Positions 1 through 8,340 of a stretch of DNA of 64,000 bases are shown here, in pieces. The stretch is from NCBI RefSeq assembly GCF_900116015.1, contig NZ_FOYH01000001.1, forward strand, positions 617,769-681,768. Reading direction: 5' to 3'. This DNA comes from Enterobacter sp. kpr-6. GTDB taxonomy: Bacteria; Pseudomonadota; Gammaproteobacteria; Enterobacterales; Enterobacteriaceae. Made by a program: the position numbers and the translations under genes. Under the pieces are notes generated by a model. The model saw nothing but the letters and a program-made list of their open reading frames with translations. It was not told where the DNA came from and searched no databases. Positions within the stretch are counted from its first letter, which is position 1; each line of letters starts with the position of its first letter.

Positions 1-88
1 TGGCGGTGAGGGGGGGATTCGAACCCCCGATACGTTGCCGTATACACACTTTCCAGGCGTGCTCCTTCAGCCACTCGGACACCTCACC
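1..88 (-). tRNA. serX: tRNA-Ser (anticodon GGA)
   Basis: On the minus strand an 88-nt class II tRNA can be read: it starts GGTGAGGTG, has the long variable arm typical of serine tRNAs, a TTCGAATCC T-loop and an encoded 3' CCA at the window edge. The anticodon loop CTGGAAA gives GGA, which reads UCC/UCU. In E. coli serX lies next to ghrA in the same orientation, so the symbol follows from context. Complete in this window. Confidence 0.95.
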
Positions 89-122
89 ATATTGTCTTCC
101 CGTTGTTGTGCGGGACGGCGCT

Positions 123-151
123 AATGTAGGGAAATCCTCACCCAGCGTCAA
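123..151 (-). promoter_or_regulatory. sigma-70 promoter of the serine tRNA gene
   Basis: The minus strand reads TTGACG, a 17-bp spacer, then TACATT, followed by a GC-rich discriminator (GCGCCGTCCC) before the tRNA 5' end at 88. Near-consensus hexamers plus a GC-rich discriminator are typical of stringently controlled stable-RNA promoters. Start of transcription would be near 116. Nothing else is evident in the rest of 89-337, which should also hold the ghrA promoter. Confidence 0.7.
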
Positions 152-337
152 TCTTCTTTTTCAATAAATTAGCGCGTTTAGACAAACTTCAGGCAACCTG
201 CTTCTTAATCGTTCTGGAATTGATTTTTTTATCATCATTACACTCGCCGCCCGCAGGTCCGGAAATTTGCTATGCTGCTAACCTGATAAATCTCATGAAT
301 AAAAACTACGCATACTGGTCATGCCAGGGGAGCTAAA

Positions 338-1276
338 ATGGATATCATTTTCTATCACCCGTCGTTTGATACCGCATTCTGGTTGGACGAACTGAGCAGG
401 GTGATGCCCGCCGCCCGCATCCGCGAATGGAAAGCCGGTGACAATGACCCTGCTGATTATGCGCTGGTCTGGCACCCGCCAGTCGAAATGCTGCAAGGCC
501 GCTCGCTGAAAGCGGTTTTCGCATTAGGCGCAGGCGTGGATTCGATTTTAAGTCAACTGAAAGCCCACCCGGAAATGCTGCCGCTGTCTGTTCCTCTGTT
601 TCGCCTCGAAGATACGGGCATGGCGTTGCAAATGCAGGAGTATGCCGTCAGCCAGGTGCTGCACTGGTTCCGTCGTTTTGATGATTACGCCTTATTAAAA
701 CAGCAGGCGACGTGGCAGCCGCTCGATGAGTATCAGCGTGAAGACTTTACTATCGGTATGCTGGGGGCAGGCGTTTTAGGTTCAAAAGTTGCCGAAAGTC
801 TCCAGGAATGGGGATTCCCGCTGCGTTGCTGGAGTCGTAGCCGCAAAAACTGGCCCGGCGTAAAGAGCTTTGCCGGAGAGGAAGAACTGGGCGCGTTTTT
901 GCAGGGCACGCGGGTGCTGATTAATCTGCTGCCATACACCCCGGAAACCGTCGGCATTATCAATCTTTCTTTATTAAACCAGCTGGCAGACGACAGCTAT
1001 CTGATCAACCTTGCTCGCGGTGTGCATGTGGTGGAAGACGATCTGCTTAAGGCGCTTGATGAGGGCAAGCTCAAAGGGGCGATGCTGGATGTGTTCAGTG
1101 AAGAGCCGCTTCCTGCCACCAGCCCGCTGTGGGCGCATCCGCGCGTGGCGATGACGCCACATGTTGCCGCCGTCACCCGGCCACTGGAAGCGATCACCTA
1201 TATTGCGTGGACCATCTCGCAACTGGAAGAGGGCAAGCCGGTTACCGGACAGGTCGATCGCACGCGGGGTTACTGA
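338..1276 (+). CDS. ghrA: Glyoxylate/hydroxypyruvate reductase A
   Basis: Cytosolic NADPH-dependent 2-hydroxyacid dehydrogenase reducing glyoxylate to glycolate and hydroxypyruvate to glycerate. The 312-residue length equals E. coli GhrA and the sequence is collinear with it. The Rossmann dinucleotide motif GAGVLG is at 143-148, with the family catalytic residues Arg227 (NLARGVH), Glu255/256 (DVFSEEPLP) and His275 (TPHVAA). A separate upstream promoter is likely, since tRNA-Ser points away. A GC-rich inverted repeat follows the stop at 1281-1298 with only a short T-run. Confidence 0.97.
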   Translation: MDIIFYHPSFDTAFWLDELSRVMPAARIREWKAGDNDPADYALVWHPPVEMLQGRSLKAVFALGAGVDSILSQLKAHPEMLPLSVPLFRLEDTGMALQMQEYAVSQVLHWFRRFDDYALLKQQATWQPLDEYQREDFTIGMLGAGVLGSKVAESLQEWGFPLRCWSRSRKNWPGVKSFAGEEELGAFLQGTRVLINLLPYTPETVGIINLSLLNQLADDSYLINLARGVHVVEDDLLKALDEGKLKGAMLDVFSEEPLPATSPLWAHPRVAMTPHVAAVTRPLEAITYIAWTISQLEEGKPVTGQVDRTRGY

Positions 1277-1346
1277 TTTCACCCGGCGCACGCCGGGTTT
1301 GTCATAAAAAAGTGGTATCCTTGCGGAAACAATACAGGAGAGAATT

Positions 1347-2084
1347 ATGTATCCCGTTGACCTGCACATGCATACCGTCGCCAGTACCCACGCTTACAGC
1401 ACATTGCACGATTACATTGCTATCGCCAAAGCGAAAGGGCTGAAGCTCTTCGCGATCACCGATCACGGGCCGGATATGGCCGATGCGCCGCACCACTGGC
1501 ATTTTATCAACATGCGCATCTGGCCGCGTCTGGTGGATGGCGTCGGCATTTTGCGCGGTATCGAAGCCAATATTAAGAATACCGACGGTGAAATCGACTG
1601 TACCGGCCCGATGCTGGACTCACTGGATCTGATTATTGCCGGTTTCCATGAGCCTGTGTTTGCTCCGCAGGATCAACAGACCCATACCCAGGCGATGATC
1701 GCTACGATGGCGAGCGGGAATGTACACATCATCAGCCACCCCGGAAATCCAAAATATCCCGTTGATATTCAGGCAATTGCTGAAGCCGCTGCAAAATATC
1801 AGGTGGCGCTGGAAATCAATAACTCGTCCTTTATTCATTCGCGTAAGGGCAGCGGGGCGAACTGCCGGGCGATTGCCGCCGCCGTGCGCGATGCCGGGGG
1901 ATGGGTCGCGCTGGGCTCGGATTCGCATACCGCCTTTTCACTGGGCGATTTTACCGAATGCCGTAAGGTGCTGGATGACGTAAACTTCCCGGAAGAGCGC
2001 ATCCTGAATGTGTCGCCACGTCGCCTGCTGGATTTCCTGGAATCGCGCGGGATGCCGCCAATTGCTGAATTTGCTGAACTTTAA
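1347..2084 (+). CDS. ycdX: PHP-domain metal-dependent phosphatase YcdX
   Basis: A 245-residue PHP-superfamily phosphatase, the E. coli length. The trinuclear zinc site of this family is recognisable: DLHMHT (His7, His9), His15 and TDH (His40) at the N-terminus, then ISHP and the late SDSH motif. E. coli YcdX is reported to have phosphatase activity and to be needed for swarming; its physiological substrate is unsettled. An AGGAGA Shine-Dalgarno precedes the ATG. The stop is 19 nt before ycdY, whose product is its likely chaperone, so the two form an operon. Confidence 0.95.
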   Translation: MYPVDLHMHTVASTHAYSTLHDYIAIAKAKGLKLFAITDHGPDMADAPHHWHFINMRIWPRLVDGVGILRGIEANIKNTDGEIDCTGPMLDSLDLIIAGFHEPVFAPQDQQTHTQAMIATMASGNVHIISHPGNPKYPVDIQAIAEAAAKYQVALEINNSSFIHSRKGSGANCRAIAAAVRDAGGWVALGSDSHTAFSLGDFTECRKVLDDVNFPEERILNVSPRRLLDFLESRGMPPIAEFAEL

Positions 2085-2103
2085 TGAGTAATGGAATAAA
2101 TCA

Positions 2104-2658
2104 ATGAATGAGTTTTCAATCCTTTGCCGCGTGCTCGGCTCGCTTTTTTACCGTCAGCCGCAGGACCCGGTTCTGGAGCCGCTCTACACGCTGATCCGCG
2201 AAGGCAGGCTGGCACAAAACTGGCCGCTGGAGCAGGACGAGTTGCTGGCACGTTTGCAAAAAAGCGTCGATATGCCCGCGCTGACCGCGGATTACGACGC
2301 GCTGTTTGTTGGCGATAACGCCAGCGTGCCTCCATTCCGCAGCGCCTGGGTTGAGGGTGCGACTGATGGTGAAACGCGTAACTTTTTAAGCACACGCGGG
2401 ATGCCGCTGACGGATGCGCCAGCCGATCATTTTGGTACGCTGCTGCTCGCCGCTTCATGGCTGGAAGATCATGCGGGCGAGGGTGAGAGCGAAGCGCTGG
2501 AAGAACTGTTTGCGGATTACCTGTTGCCATGGTGTGGCACCTTCCTGGGCAAAGTCGAAGCCCATGCCACTTCTCCATTCTGGCGCACGCTGGCACCGCT
2601 CACCCGCGATGCGCTTTCAGCGATGTGGGATGAATTGCAGGAAGAATCCGCAAAATAA
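2104..2658 (+). CDS. ycdY: TorD/NarJ-family chaperone YcdY
   Basis: A 184-residue, mostly helical protein of the TorD/NarJ redox-enzyme maturation chaperone family, same length as E. coli YcdY. The central SAWVEGATDGETRNFL-type segment and the C-terminal DYLLPWCGTFL segment are typical. Unlike most TorD relatives it sits beside no molybdoenzyme; in E. coli it has been linked to zinc loading and activation of YcdX, which agrees with its position directly behind ycdX. No signal peptide or membrane segment is visible. Confidence 0.93.
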   Translation: MNEFSILCRVLGSLFYRQPQDPVLEPLYTLIREGRLAQNWPLEQDELLARLQKSVDMPALTADYDALFVGDNASVPPFRSAWVEGATDGETRNFLSTRGMPLTDAPADHFGTLLLAASWLEDHAGEGESEALEELFADYLLPWCGTFLGKVEAHATSPFWRTLAPLTRDALSAMWDELQEESAK

Positions 2659-2674
2659 TGTGATTCACGTCACT
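2659..2674 (+). promoter_or_regulatory. CRP-like site upstream of ycdZ
   Basis: TGTGA-N6-TCACT matches the TGTGA-N6-TCACA consensus in all but the last base and has an A/T-rich surround. It starts just past the ycdY stop at 2658 and lies about 93 bp upstream of the ycdZ start, a reasonable position for catabolite activation of ycdZ. Identification is by consensus only. Confidence 0.6.
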
Positions 2675-2731
2675 ATATAAATGTAACGACATCAACCGCA
2701 TTGCAAATTACGTGCGGGAGATCGCATAAAA

Positions 2732-2761
2732 ATGGCGCGCATCTGCTAACATGCGCGCCAT
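2732..2761 (+). promoter_or_regulatory. Perfect hairpin enclosing the ycdZ start codon
   Basis: An 11-bp perfect inverted repeat, arms 2732-2742 and 2751-2761, with an 8-nt loop (CTGCTAAC). The right arm contains the first two bases of the ATG at 2760. The loop and right arm also read TG-C-TAACAT (2744-2752), a possible extended -10 that would place transcription start at about the ATG. It may be a translation-blocking stem or a promoter for a near-leaderless mRNA. Confidence 0.55.
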
Positions 2762-3242
2762 GAACATACTCTTTTCTATCGCACTCACGACGGGCATTCT
2801 CTCCGGAATCTGGGGATGGGTTGCCGTTTCCTTAGGTTTACTGAGCTGGGCCGGTTTTCTCGGTTGTACGGCCTATTTCGCCTGTCCGCAAGGGGGAATG
2901 AAAGGGCTTCTCATCTCATTTTGTACCCTGTTAAGCGGCGTCGCCTGGGCACAGTTAATTATTCATAGCAGCGCGCTGATGCCCCATCTGGAGATCGCCA
3001 GTTATGCCATTACTGGCGTGGTGGCTTTTCTCATGTGCATGCAGGCAAAAAGCCTGTTGCTCTCATTCGTGCCGGGCACCTTTATTGGGGCCTGTGCGAC
3101 GTTTGCCGGGCAGGGCGACTGGCGACTGGTTGTACCGTCGTTAATCGTTGGGCTGATCTTTGGCTTTGCGATGAAAAACAGCGGCCTGTGGCTGGCAGCA
3201 CGACGGGAAAAAGCGGGCAAAAACCTTGCGCTGACCGAATAA
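2760..3242 (+). CDS. ycdZ: Inner-membrane protein YcdZ (DUF1097 type)
   Basis: About 160 residues and very hydrophobic, with four or five membrane spans and a short cytoplasmic C-terminal tail rich in Arg/Lys. The start at 2760 (MNILFS) is chosen because it matches the E. coli N-terminus; an in-frame ATG at 2751 would add three residues. No clear Shine-Dalgarno is present: the start lies in a perfect hairpin. Conserved blocks GIWGWVAVSLGLLSWAGFLG and SFVPGTFIGACATFAGQGDW fit the DUF1097 family. Function is unknown; E. coli ycdZ is, as I recall, CRP-dependent, in keeping with the CRP-like site upstream. Confidence 0.9.
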   Translation: MNILFSIALTTGILSGIWGWVAVSLGLLSWAGFLGCTAYFACPQGGMKGLLISFCTLLSGVAWAQLIIHSSALMPHLEIASYAITGVVAFLMCMQAKSLLLSFVPGTFIGACATFAGQGDWRLVVPSLIVGLIFGFAMKNSGLWLAARREKAGKNLALTE

Positions 3243-3270
3243 AAAAGGCGTGACGAAAATCGTCACGCCT
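3241..3270 (-). terminator. Terminator of the csgDEFG operon
   Basis: An 11-bp perfect stem (3246-3256/3260-3270) with a 3-nt loop. On the minus strand it is followed by six T residues, 20 bp past the csgG stop. It may also slow ycdZ transcripts from the other side, but no T-run follows on the plus strand. Confidence 0.85.
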
Positions 3271-3289
3271 GCGCACGTTATTATTATTA

Positions 3290-4123
3290 TCAGGACTCGG
3301 GCGGCGTCGCCATCTGGCGATATTTCACCAGGATCGGGTTCTTACTTTCTTCTTTACTCTGCAAATCCCACAGCCCGCGATCGATGCCATCATTGATCAG
3401 GAAGATGACGCCGGTTTCAATGGCTGACATCAGACACAGCATCACCGGTTCGTTGGCGGTATAGCCAATCTCACCTTCCAGCAGACGCTGATAATCAATG
3501 AAGCGGAAGACACCCGCCTGCACTTCATAAGACAGAATGGTTTTGCTGGTGTTAACGGAGGAGAGGATCTCGCCGGTGCTGACGTTAACCACACGCAGGT
3601 TTACCGCCACCTGATCGAGCTGATACTGCGTATCACCGCCGATACCGAAGTACCGCGCACCCACGCCGCCGGATTTTACGTTGCTCTCATAGCCAATAAT
3701 CGAGCCTTCAATCATCACGTTTGCGGCAGTCAGAGACTGTAGCGGGAAGCGGTTATTGACGGCGACGGTGCCGTTTTCCTGCGCCGCACGAATGATCTTA
3801 CGTTCATTCAACAGGTTTTGCAGGCCCTGGCGCTCAAGCGGTACAAACCAGCGGGAGTCTTTCAGCGCGGTAACCAGCATGGCTGTCGCACTTTGCGGCA
3901 CCGCGGTTGAGAAGTTACTTGCCGGATACGCCTTAAACTGCCCGGTTTCATCCTGAATGTTATAGACCGAAACAAAGACTTTACCCGCTGGCATCGGCAG
4001 GTGCGTCAAATCGCGAAAGCTTTGCGCCCTTGGCATCAGGGTCGGTTTGGCTGCCTGCTTCGGCGGAGCCGTTAAGCATCCGCTGAGTAAACACACCGCC
4101 AGTAAAATAAGTAAGCGCCGCAT
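3290..4123 (-). CDS. csgG: Curli secretion channel lipoprotein CsgG
   Basis: Outer-membrane lipoprotein forming the nonameric pore that exports CsgA and CsgB. 277 residues, as in E. coli. A signal peptide ends in the lipobox LLSGC with acylated Cys16. The channel-constriction residues known from the E. coli structure are conserved: Tyr66, Asn70 and Phe71 of the precursor (Tyr51, Asn55, Phe56 of the mature protein). It is the last gene of csgDEFG; CsgE and CsgF, encoded just upstream, gate the pore and couple it to nucleation. Confidence 0.98.
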   Translation of the reverse strand: MRRLLILLAVCLLSGCLTAPPKQAAKPTLMPRAQSFRDLTHLPMPAGKVFVSVYNIQDETGQFKAYPASNFSTAVPQSATAMLVTALKDSRWFVPLERQGLQNLLNERKIIRAAQENGTVAVNNRFPLQSLTAANVMIEGSIIGYESNVKSGGVGARYFGIGGDTQYQLDQVAVNLRVVNVSTGEILSSVNTSKTILSYEVQAGVFRFIDYQRLLEGEIGYTANEPVMLCLMSAIETGVIFLINDGIDRGLWDLQSKEESKNPILVKYRQMATPPES

Positions 4124-4153
4124 GATAATTATCCTGTGTGTAGTAGTAATAAC

Positions 4154-4570
4154 TTAAAAGTCGGTAGAATTGCTCTGCAAACCAGAGACCTGAATAGTTG
4201 ATGTTTTACCGGTCTTTCTGTCGGTAACATTGAGTTGTAATTGCCCGTCTTTGTTGGCGATATCGACGATATAATCCGTCGTCACCATGCGGCCAGGCTT
4301 GCCGGTATTAATATTGGTGAGTAAGCCACCTAATATTTGCGACTGAATAGCCTGAGTAAAGTTGTCCAGGGCTGATGGCGTCTCAATGCCAAAATCATCC
4401 TTGTATTTAGGATCGGTATAGGAGTTTTGTGCCTGCGCACTATTTAGTAAAAACGCACCGTTATTTGGGTTGCCACCGAAATTAGGATTTCGGAACTGGA
4501 ACGTCATATTTCCAGCCCAGGTCAGGGGCGAGACAAGCATAAGCGTGACTACGGCATAGGCGATACGCAT
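4154..4570 (-). CDS. csgF: Curli assembly factor CsgF
   Basis: 138 residues with an N-terminal signal peptide (cleavage about after TWAG), as in E. coli. The mature N-terminus begins with the conserved stretch [11 protein letters not shown], the part that inserts in the CsgG channel; the rest is exposed at the cell surface and localises the nucleator CsgB. Lies 30 bp upstream of csgG in the same operon. Confidence 0.97.
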   Translation of the reverse strand: MRIAYAVVTLMLVSPLTWAGNMTFQFRNPNFGGNPNNGAFLLNSAQAQNSYTDPKYKDDFGIETPSALDNFTQAIQSQILGGLLTNINTGKPGRMVTTDYIVDIANKDGQLQLNVTDRKTGKTSTIQVSGLQSNSTDF

Positions 4571-4597
4571 AACAGCCTCCGGATAAAAAGGTAAAAT

Positions 4598-4987
4598 TTA
4601 GAATTCGTCTTGCGCCAGATCGCCGGTACTGAGTAATACCTGATCGATTTGCCGCCGGTTTAATGCTTCTTCGGTTTGCGCTATTGCGATATTCACGTTG
4701 TTATCGAAATCGCGTTTGGTCGGAAATAAAAAGGTCTGATAAACCAGATCCTGATTAACCGTAATGGTGATCCAGCTACCCCAGCGCGCACTGGGGCGTT
4801 CATTAATCGTTAAGTTGCCGGTATAACTGCTTTCCCATTTATCGCTAAATGCACGATAAAAATCATGTCCAACGGAAGAGACAGTATGGTCAGTCAGTAA
4901 TCCCGGCACTTCCACTTCAACAGCGTGCAAATCCCCCGTAGCCAGCATGAGTTCTGCGGCTACAAGCCAGGCTATGTAAGGTTTCAT
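4598..4987 (-). CDS. csgE: Curli secretion specificity factor CsgE
   Basis: 129 residues with a signal peptide, matching the E. coli length. Periplasmic; a CsgE ring caps the CsgG pore and gives substrate specificity for curli subunits. The [11 protein letters not shown] and [13 protein letters not shown] segments are characteristic of the family. Starts 4 bp after the csgD stop, so translation is probably coupled to csgD. Confidence 0.97.
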   Translation of the reverse strand: MKPYIAWLVAAELMLATGDLHAVEVEVPGLLTDHTVSSVGHDFYRAFSDKWESSYTGNLTINERPSARWGSWITITVNQDLVYQTFLFPTKRDFDNNVNIAIAQTEEALNRRQIDQVLLSTGDLAQDEF

Positions 4988-4991
4988 AATG

Positions 4992-5642
4992 CTATCGCCT
5001 GAGGTTGTCGTTTGCCCAGGAAACCGCCTGCGTACGATTTTTTACCGCTATCTTCTTGAAAAGATTATAAAGATGCGTTTTAACCGTATTTTCGCTGATG
5101 AAGAGAGATCGGGCGATCTCGATATTTGATGCCCCGATACGCAGCTTATTCAAAATCTCCTTTTCACGGTGAGTGAGCAGGGCAGATTCGGCGCTGTTGT
5201 AACGGTAATTACCCGAGTGGGTAATCAGATAGCTGGCCAGCTTTTGCGAAAAGTAGCATTCACCACGTTGCACACTTTGCAGGCCGTCGACTACGCGGGA
5301 TTCGTCTTCTGTCACATAAAATACACCATTGATATGTGGCCAGTTTTCGATGTCGCGGAAGGGATATTCGTCGGGAGTATTGAGTAACAGCAATTTTATG
5401 CTGTTGTTTCTGCGGCTTAAATTTTCCTGCCAGTAACTGATAAGTTTCTTATCCGCCTCCATCATATCAAATAAGATCACACTGCCTGAGGGAATATCCT
5501 CAAGAGATCGTTGAATATTATGGAGTTTCCCTGTAATGACCAGAGAATTTTTTAAATGCTGTAACAATGCTGTCGCTTGAAGAGATGGTTTAGTGATCAA
5601 CAAGATAGATTGACCATGCAAACTATGGACTTCATTTAACAT
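4992..5642 (-). CDS. csgD: Biofilm master regulator CsgD (LuxR family)
   Basis: 216 residues, as in E. coli: an N-terminal atypical receiver domain (about 1-140) and a C-terminal LuxR-type helix-turn-helix (about 148-210) with [20 protein letters not shown] and [16 protein letters not shown]. It activates csgBA and cellulose genes; a CsgD-consensus site lies before csgB in this window. It heads csgDEFG and is read from the long csgD-csgB intergenic region. Confidence 0.98.
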   Translation of the reverse strand: MLNEVHSLHGQSILLITKPSLQATALLQHLKNSLVITGKLHNIQRSLEDIPSGSVILFDMMEADKKLISYWQENLSRRNNSIKLLLLNTPDEYPFRDIENWPHINGVFYVTEDESRVVDGLQSVQRGECYFSQKLASYLITHSGNYRYNSAESALLTHREKEILNKLRIGASNIEIARSLFISENTVKTHLYNLFKKIAVKNRTQAVSWANDNLRR

Positions 5643-6385
5643 GATGAAACCCCGCTGTTAGGTACACCTGCAGTTATCCCTCGCGCTAACGAGGAAACCA
5701 GAAGTACTGTCAGATGTGGCACTGCTGTGTGTAGTAAAAATAAGGAGCCCGCATATGGGCTAAATTAACAAAATAAAAACATACTGCTGATTTCAATCTA
5801 GTCATAACCAACCTTAAAGCAAGTGTTAAACATGTAACAAGATGTAAAATTAGATATTAATTTGTGTAAATGGCGGTTTTTGACGCCTCTTTTTTAATGG
5901 TTAAGTTGTACAAAGTAATACGCTTGTATCAAATTTAAAAATGTGATTTTTTAATATAACATCATGTTTTTTAAGTAAATTATAGTGTCCAACTAAGGAT
6001 ATATTCTTACTGAAAAAGAATGATACATCTCTGGTACTCCAGCAGGATTGTTAACATCGAAAGAAATGACGACGATGATCAAATGATATGAAAATTGCTG
6101 TCAGGAGCCGTCACGGGGTAGGGGCGGGGGTATAACTCAGTACGCACAATTATAATGGCCTTATTTTTTACGCGCGCCTTAAAGAGAAAACACAGAAATA
6201 AACCCGCTTTTCTTTTAACTCATACTTTGGGGTGAGCATAAATATAAAAATACGAATGGCGGGTGAGATATTTAGGAAGTGTCCAGGGACATACTGTCTA
6301 ACGTAACGAGGCGTTAACAAATATTGAAATAAGTTAACGCCAGTAAATAAGCGATATTAACCGTTAACCAGGTCCCGGTGACAAC
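5643..6385. promoter_or_regulatory. csgD-csgB divergent regulatory region
   Basis: 743 bp without a gene, AT-rich against its neighbours. It must hold the csgD promoter with a long 5' leader (about 150 nt in E. coli, target of several small RNAs) and the csgBA promoter. In E. coli this region binds OmpR, CpxR, IHF, H-NS, MlrA and CsgD. Here I can point only to the CsgD motif at 6260-6270, a TTGTACA motif at 5907-5913 that resembles an MlrA half-site, and a G-rich tract at 6115-6130. Other sites are expected but I cannot place them. Confidence 0.8.
6260..6270 (+). promoter_or_regulatory. CsgD binding site of the csgBA promoter
   Basis: CGGGTGAGATA fits the published CsgD consensus CGGGKGAGNKA at every position. 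It lies 116 bp upstream of the csgB ATG, a suitable place for activation of csgBA. Confidence 0.75.
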
Positions 6386-6841
6386 ATGAAAAACAGAGCG
6401 TTATTTATGGTGTTAACGATGCTGGGTGCGCCTGGAATTACCTTCGCAGCGGGTTATGATCTGGCATCATCGGAATATAACTTTGCAGTGAATGAGCTGA
6501 GTAATGCTTCCTATAATAAGGCGGCTATTATCGGTCAACAAGGTAACAGTAATAGCGCTCAGCTTCACCAGGAAGGATCGAAGTTATTGTCGGTTATTTC
6601 ACAGGAAGGTGCAAATAACCGGGCAAATGTTCAGCAGTCTGGCAGTTTCAACATTGCTTATATCGATCAGGGGGGTAACTCCAACGATGCGAATATTACG
6701 CAAGGTGCTTATGGTAATACCGCGATGATTATCCAGAAAGGCTCGGGTAATAAAGCGAATATTACGCAATATGGTACACAAAAAACGGCAGTTGTAGTGC
6801 AAAGGCAGTCGAATATGGCAGTTCGCGTTATTCAACGCTAA
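6386..6841 (+). CDS. csgB: Minor curlin, nucleator CsgB
   Basis: 151 residues, E. coli length, with a signal peptide ending TFA|AGYD. The mature part consists of about five imperfect curlin repeats with spaced Gln/Asn/Gly (for example IIGQQGNSNSAQLHQEG), ending in the basic last repeat VVVQRQSNMAVRVIQR that anchors CsgB to the cell surface. It templates CsgA polymerisation. Followed 42 bp later by csgA. Confidence 0.97.
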   Translation: MKNRALFMVLTMLGAPGITFAAGYDLASSEYNFAVNELSNASYNKAAIIGQQGNSNSAQLHQEGSKLLSVISQEGANNRANVQQSGSFNIAYIDQGGNSNDANITQGAYGNTAMIIQKGSGNKANITQYGTQKTAVVVQRQSNMAVRVIQR

Positions 6842-6883
6842 TACCTGTTCGACGCTTACATATCAATCCGATGGGGGTTTACC

Positions 6884-7333
6884 ATGAAATTTATCAAAGT
6901 GGCAGTTTTGGCAGCAGTTGTTGTTTCCACCAGCGCTTTCGCAGGTAGCATTCCGCAGTACGGACACGGTGGTCCAGGCAATGGCGGCTACAATGGCCCG
7001 AACTCAGAACTGAGTATTTACCAGTACGGTAGCTCTAACTCCGCACTGGCGCTGCAAACTGACGCCCGTGATTCCAGCCTGGAAGTGACTCAACATGGCC
7101 AGGGTAACGCCGCCGATGTGGGTCAGGGCTCTGATGACAGCACCATTTCTCTGTCTCAGACCGGTAGCCGTAACAACGCCACCATCGACCAGTGGAACAG
7201 CCGTAACTCTGACATCAGCGTCAGCCAGTACGGTGTAGCAAACGGTGCTCTGGTTAACCAGACTGCTTCTCAGTCTTATGTTGAAGTTCGCCAGGTTGGT
7301 TTTGGCAACAACGCAACAGCTAACCAGTACTAA
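6884..7333 (+). CDS. csgA: Major curlin CsgA
   Basis: 149 residues (151 in E. coli). Sec signal peptide ending AFA|GSIPQYG, a Gly-rich N22-like segment that CsgG recognises, then five curlin repeats of about 20-23 residues with Gln/Gly/Asn/Gln spacing: ELSIYQYGSSNSALALQ, LEVTQHGQGNAADVGQ, ISLSQTGSRNNATIDQ, ISVSQYGVANGALVNQ and VEVRQVGFGNNATANQY. Secreted amyloid subunit of curli fibres. A strong terminator follows at 7348. Confidence 0.98.
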   Translation: MKFIKVAVLAAVVVSTSAFAGSIPQYGHGGPGNGGYNGPNSELSIYQYGSSNSALALQTDARDSSLEVTQHGQGNAADVGQGSDDSTISLSQTGSRNNATIDQWNSRNSDISVSQYGVANGALVNQTASQSYVEVRQVGFGNNATANQY

Positions 7334-7347
7334 TCTTCCGTATTGCT

Positions 7348-7375
7348 AAAAACAGGGCTTCGGCCCTGTTTTTTT
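7348..7375 (+). terminator. Terminator after csgA
   Basis: AACAGGGC-TTCG-GCCCTGTT stem with a UUCG tetraloop and a run of T. It lies between csgA and csgC, so csgC is probably expressed by readthrough at a lower level. Confidence 0.9.
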
Positions 7376-7389
7376 ATCTGGAGACGACC

Positions 7390-7719
7390 ATGCATCCTTT
7401 ATTGTTGCTGGCAGCCCTGTCCAGTCAAATCACCTTTGATACCCAACGACAGGGAGAAATGTACATCATTACTCCGCAAATCGTCCTCACTCAGGCCTGC
7501 GTATGTCAGGTACAAATCAGCGCAGTACGCAGCGGCGAAAGCGGGCAAAGCACCACTCAGCAGCGCAACACCCTCAATTTTAATGCGAACCAGTTAACCC
7601 CCTTGTCCCGCATGAGTATGAATATTTCCCCGCAGGATACGGTGAAGATCACCGTTACCGTCTCTGACGGCAACAGTTTGCATTTATCCCGGCAATGGTC
7701 GCCGGAACAGGAAATGTAA
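7390..7719 (+). CDS. csgC: Curli assembly protein CsgC
   Basis: 109 residues (110 in E. coli). A short N-terminal signal (MHPLLLLAALSSQ) precedes an Ig-like beta fold. The CxC pair (Cys-Val-Cys, in QACVCQVQ) typical of CsgC is present. In E. coli CsgC is a periplasmic inhibitor that prevents premature CsgA amyloid formation. It is preceded by the csgA terminator and an in-leader GGAGACG Shine-Dalgarno. Confidence 0.94.
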   Translation: MHPLLLLAALSSQITFDTQRQGEMYIITPQIVLTQACVCQVQISAVRSGESGQSTTQQRNTLNFNANQLTPLSRMSMNISPQDTVKITVTVSDGNSLHLSRQWSPEQEM

Positions 7720-7797
7720 TCGCTGTGCAATAAGCCGTTACTGACGTTTTCCCACTGCTGTACACTTAGCCTTAAGAAATGATTGATGGAGGCGTGT

Positions 7798-8340
7798 ATG
7801 CATTCGCGTATAGCAGTGATTCAGGGTGATATAACCACGCAGGCGGTGGATGTCATCGTTAATGCGGCAAACCCATCGTTAATGGGGGGCGGCGGCGTGG
7901 ACGGGGCGATCCACCGTGCGGCAGGCCCGGCTCTGCTGGAAGCCTGTAAAGTTGTGCGTCAGCAAATGGGGGAATGTTCGCCAGGTCATGCGGTGATCAC
8001 GCTTGCCGGTGAGCTGCCCGCTAAAGCCGTCATTCATACCGTCGGCCCCGTCTGGCACGGCGGCGAGCATAATGAAGCCCGGATATTAGAAGACGCATAT
8101 CTCAACAGCCTGAAGCTGGTGGAGGCTAACGGTTATCGCTCTGTGGCATTCCCGGCAATCAGCACCGGTGTGTACGGTTATCCGAAAGCGGCAGCGGCAG
8201 AAATCGCCGTGAAGACAGTTTCGGAATATCTAACCCGGCACCCTTCGTTTGGGCAGGTATACTTTGTCTGTTATGACAATGAAAATGCAAGCCTTTACCA
8301 GCGCCTCCTTACCCAGCAGGGAGATGAGCCTGGCGCATGA
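7798..8340 (+). CDS. ymdB: O-acetyl-ADP-ribose deacetylase, macrodomain protein YmdB
   Basis: A 180-residue macrodomain protein. The binding-loop motifs are intact: [28 protein letters not shown] and the late [13 protein letters not shown]. It hydrolyses O-acetyl-ADP-ribose, and in E. coli it also modulates RNase III. The start at 7798 has a well-placed GGAGG and matches the E. coli N-terminus; an upstream in-frame ATG at 7783 is less likely. E. coli has ymdA between csgC and ymdB; here the gap is under 80 bp and holds no gene. The 3' end overlaps clsC. Confidence 0.95.
   Translation: MHSRIAVIQGDITTQAVDVIVNAANPSLMGGGGVDGAIHRAAGPALLEACKVVRQQMGECSPGHAVITLAGELPAKAVIHTVGPVWHGGEHNEARILEDAYLNSLKLVEANGYRSVAFPAISTGVYGYPKAAAAEIAVKTVSEYLTRHPSFGQVYFVCYDNENASLYQRLLTQQGDEPGA

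Noticed and set aside
1281-1298. Terminator after ghrA
   Set aside because: A GC-rich inverted repeat exists, but only TTTGT follows and ycdX begins 48 bp on; too weak to list as a terminator.
6884-7333. Tandem DNA repeat or CRISPR-like array in csgA
   Set aside because: The periodicity is the curlin amino-acid repeat; the DNA copies are too diverged for a tandem repeat and there are no identical repeats with spacers.
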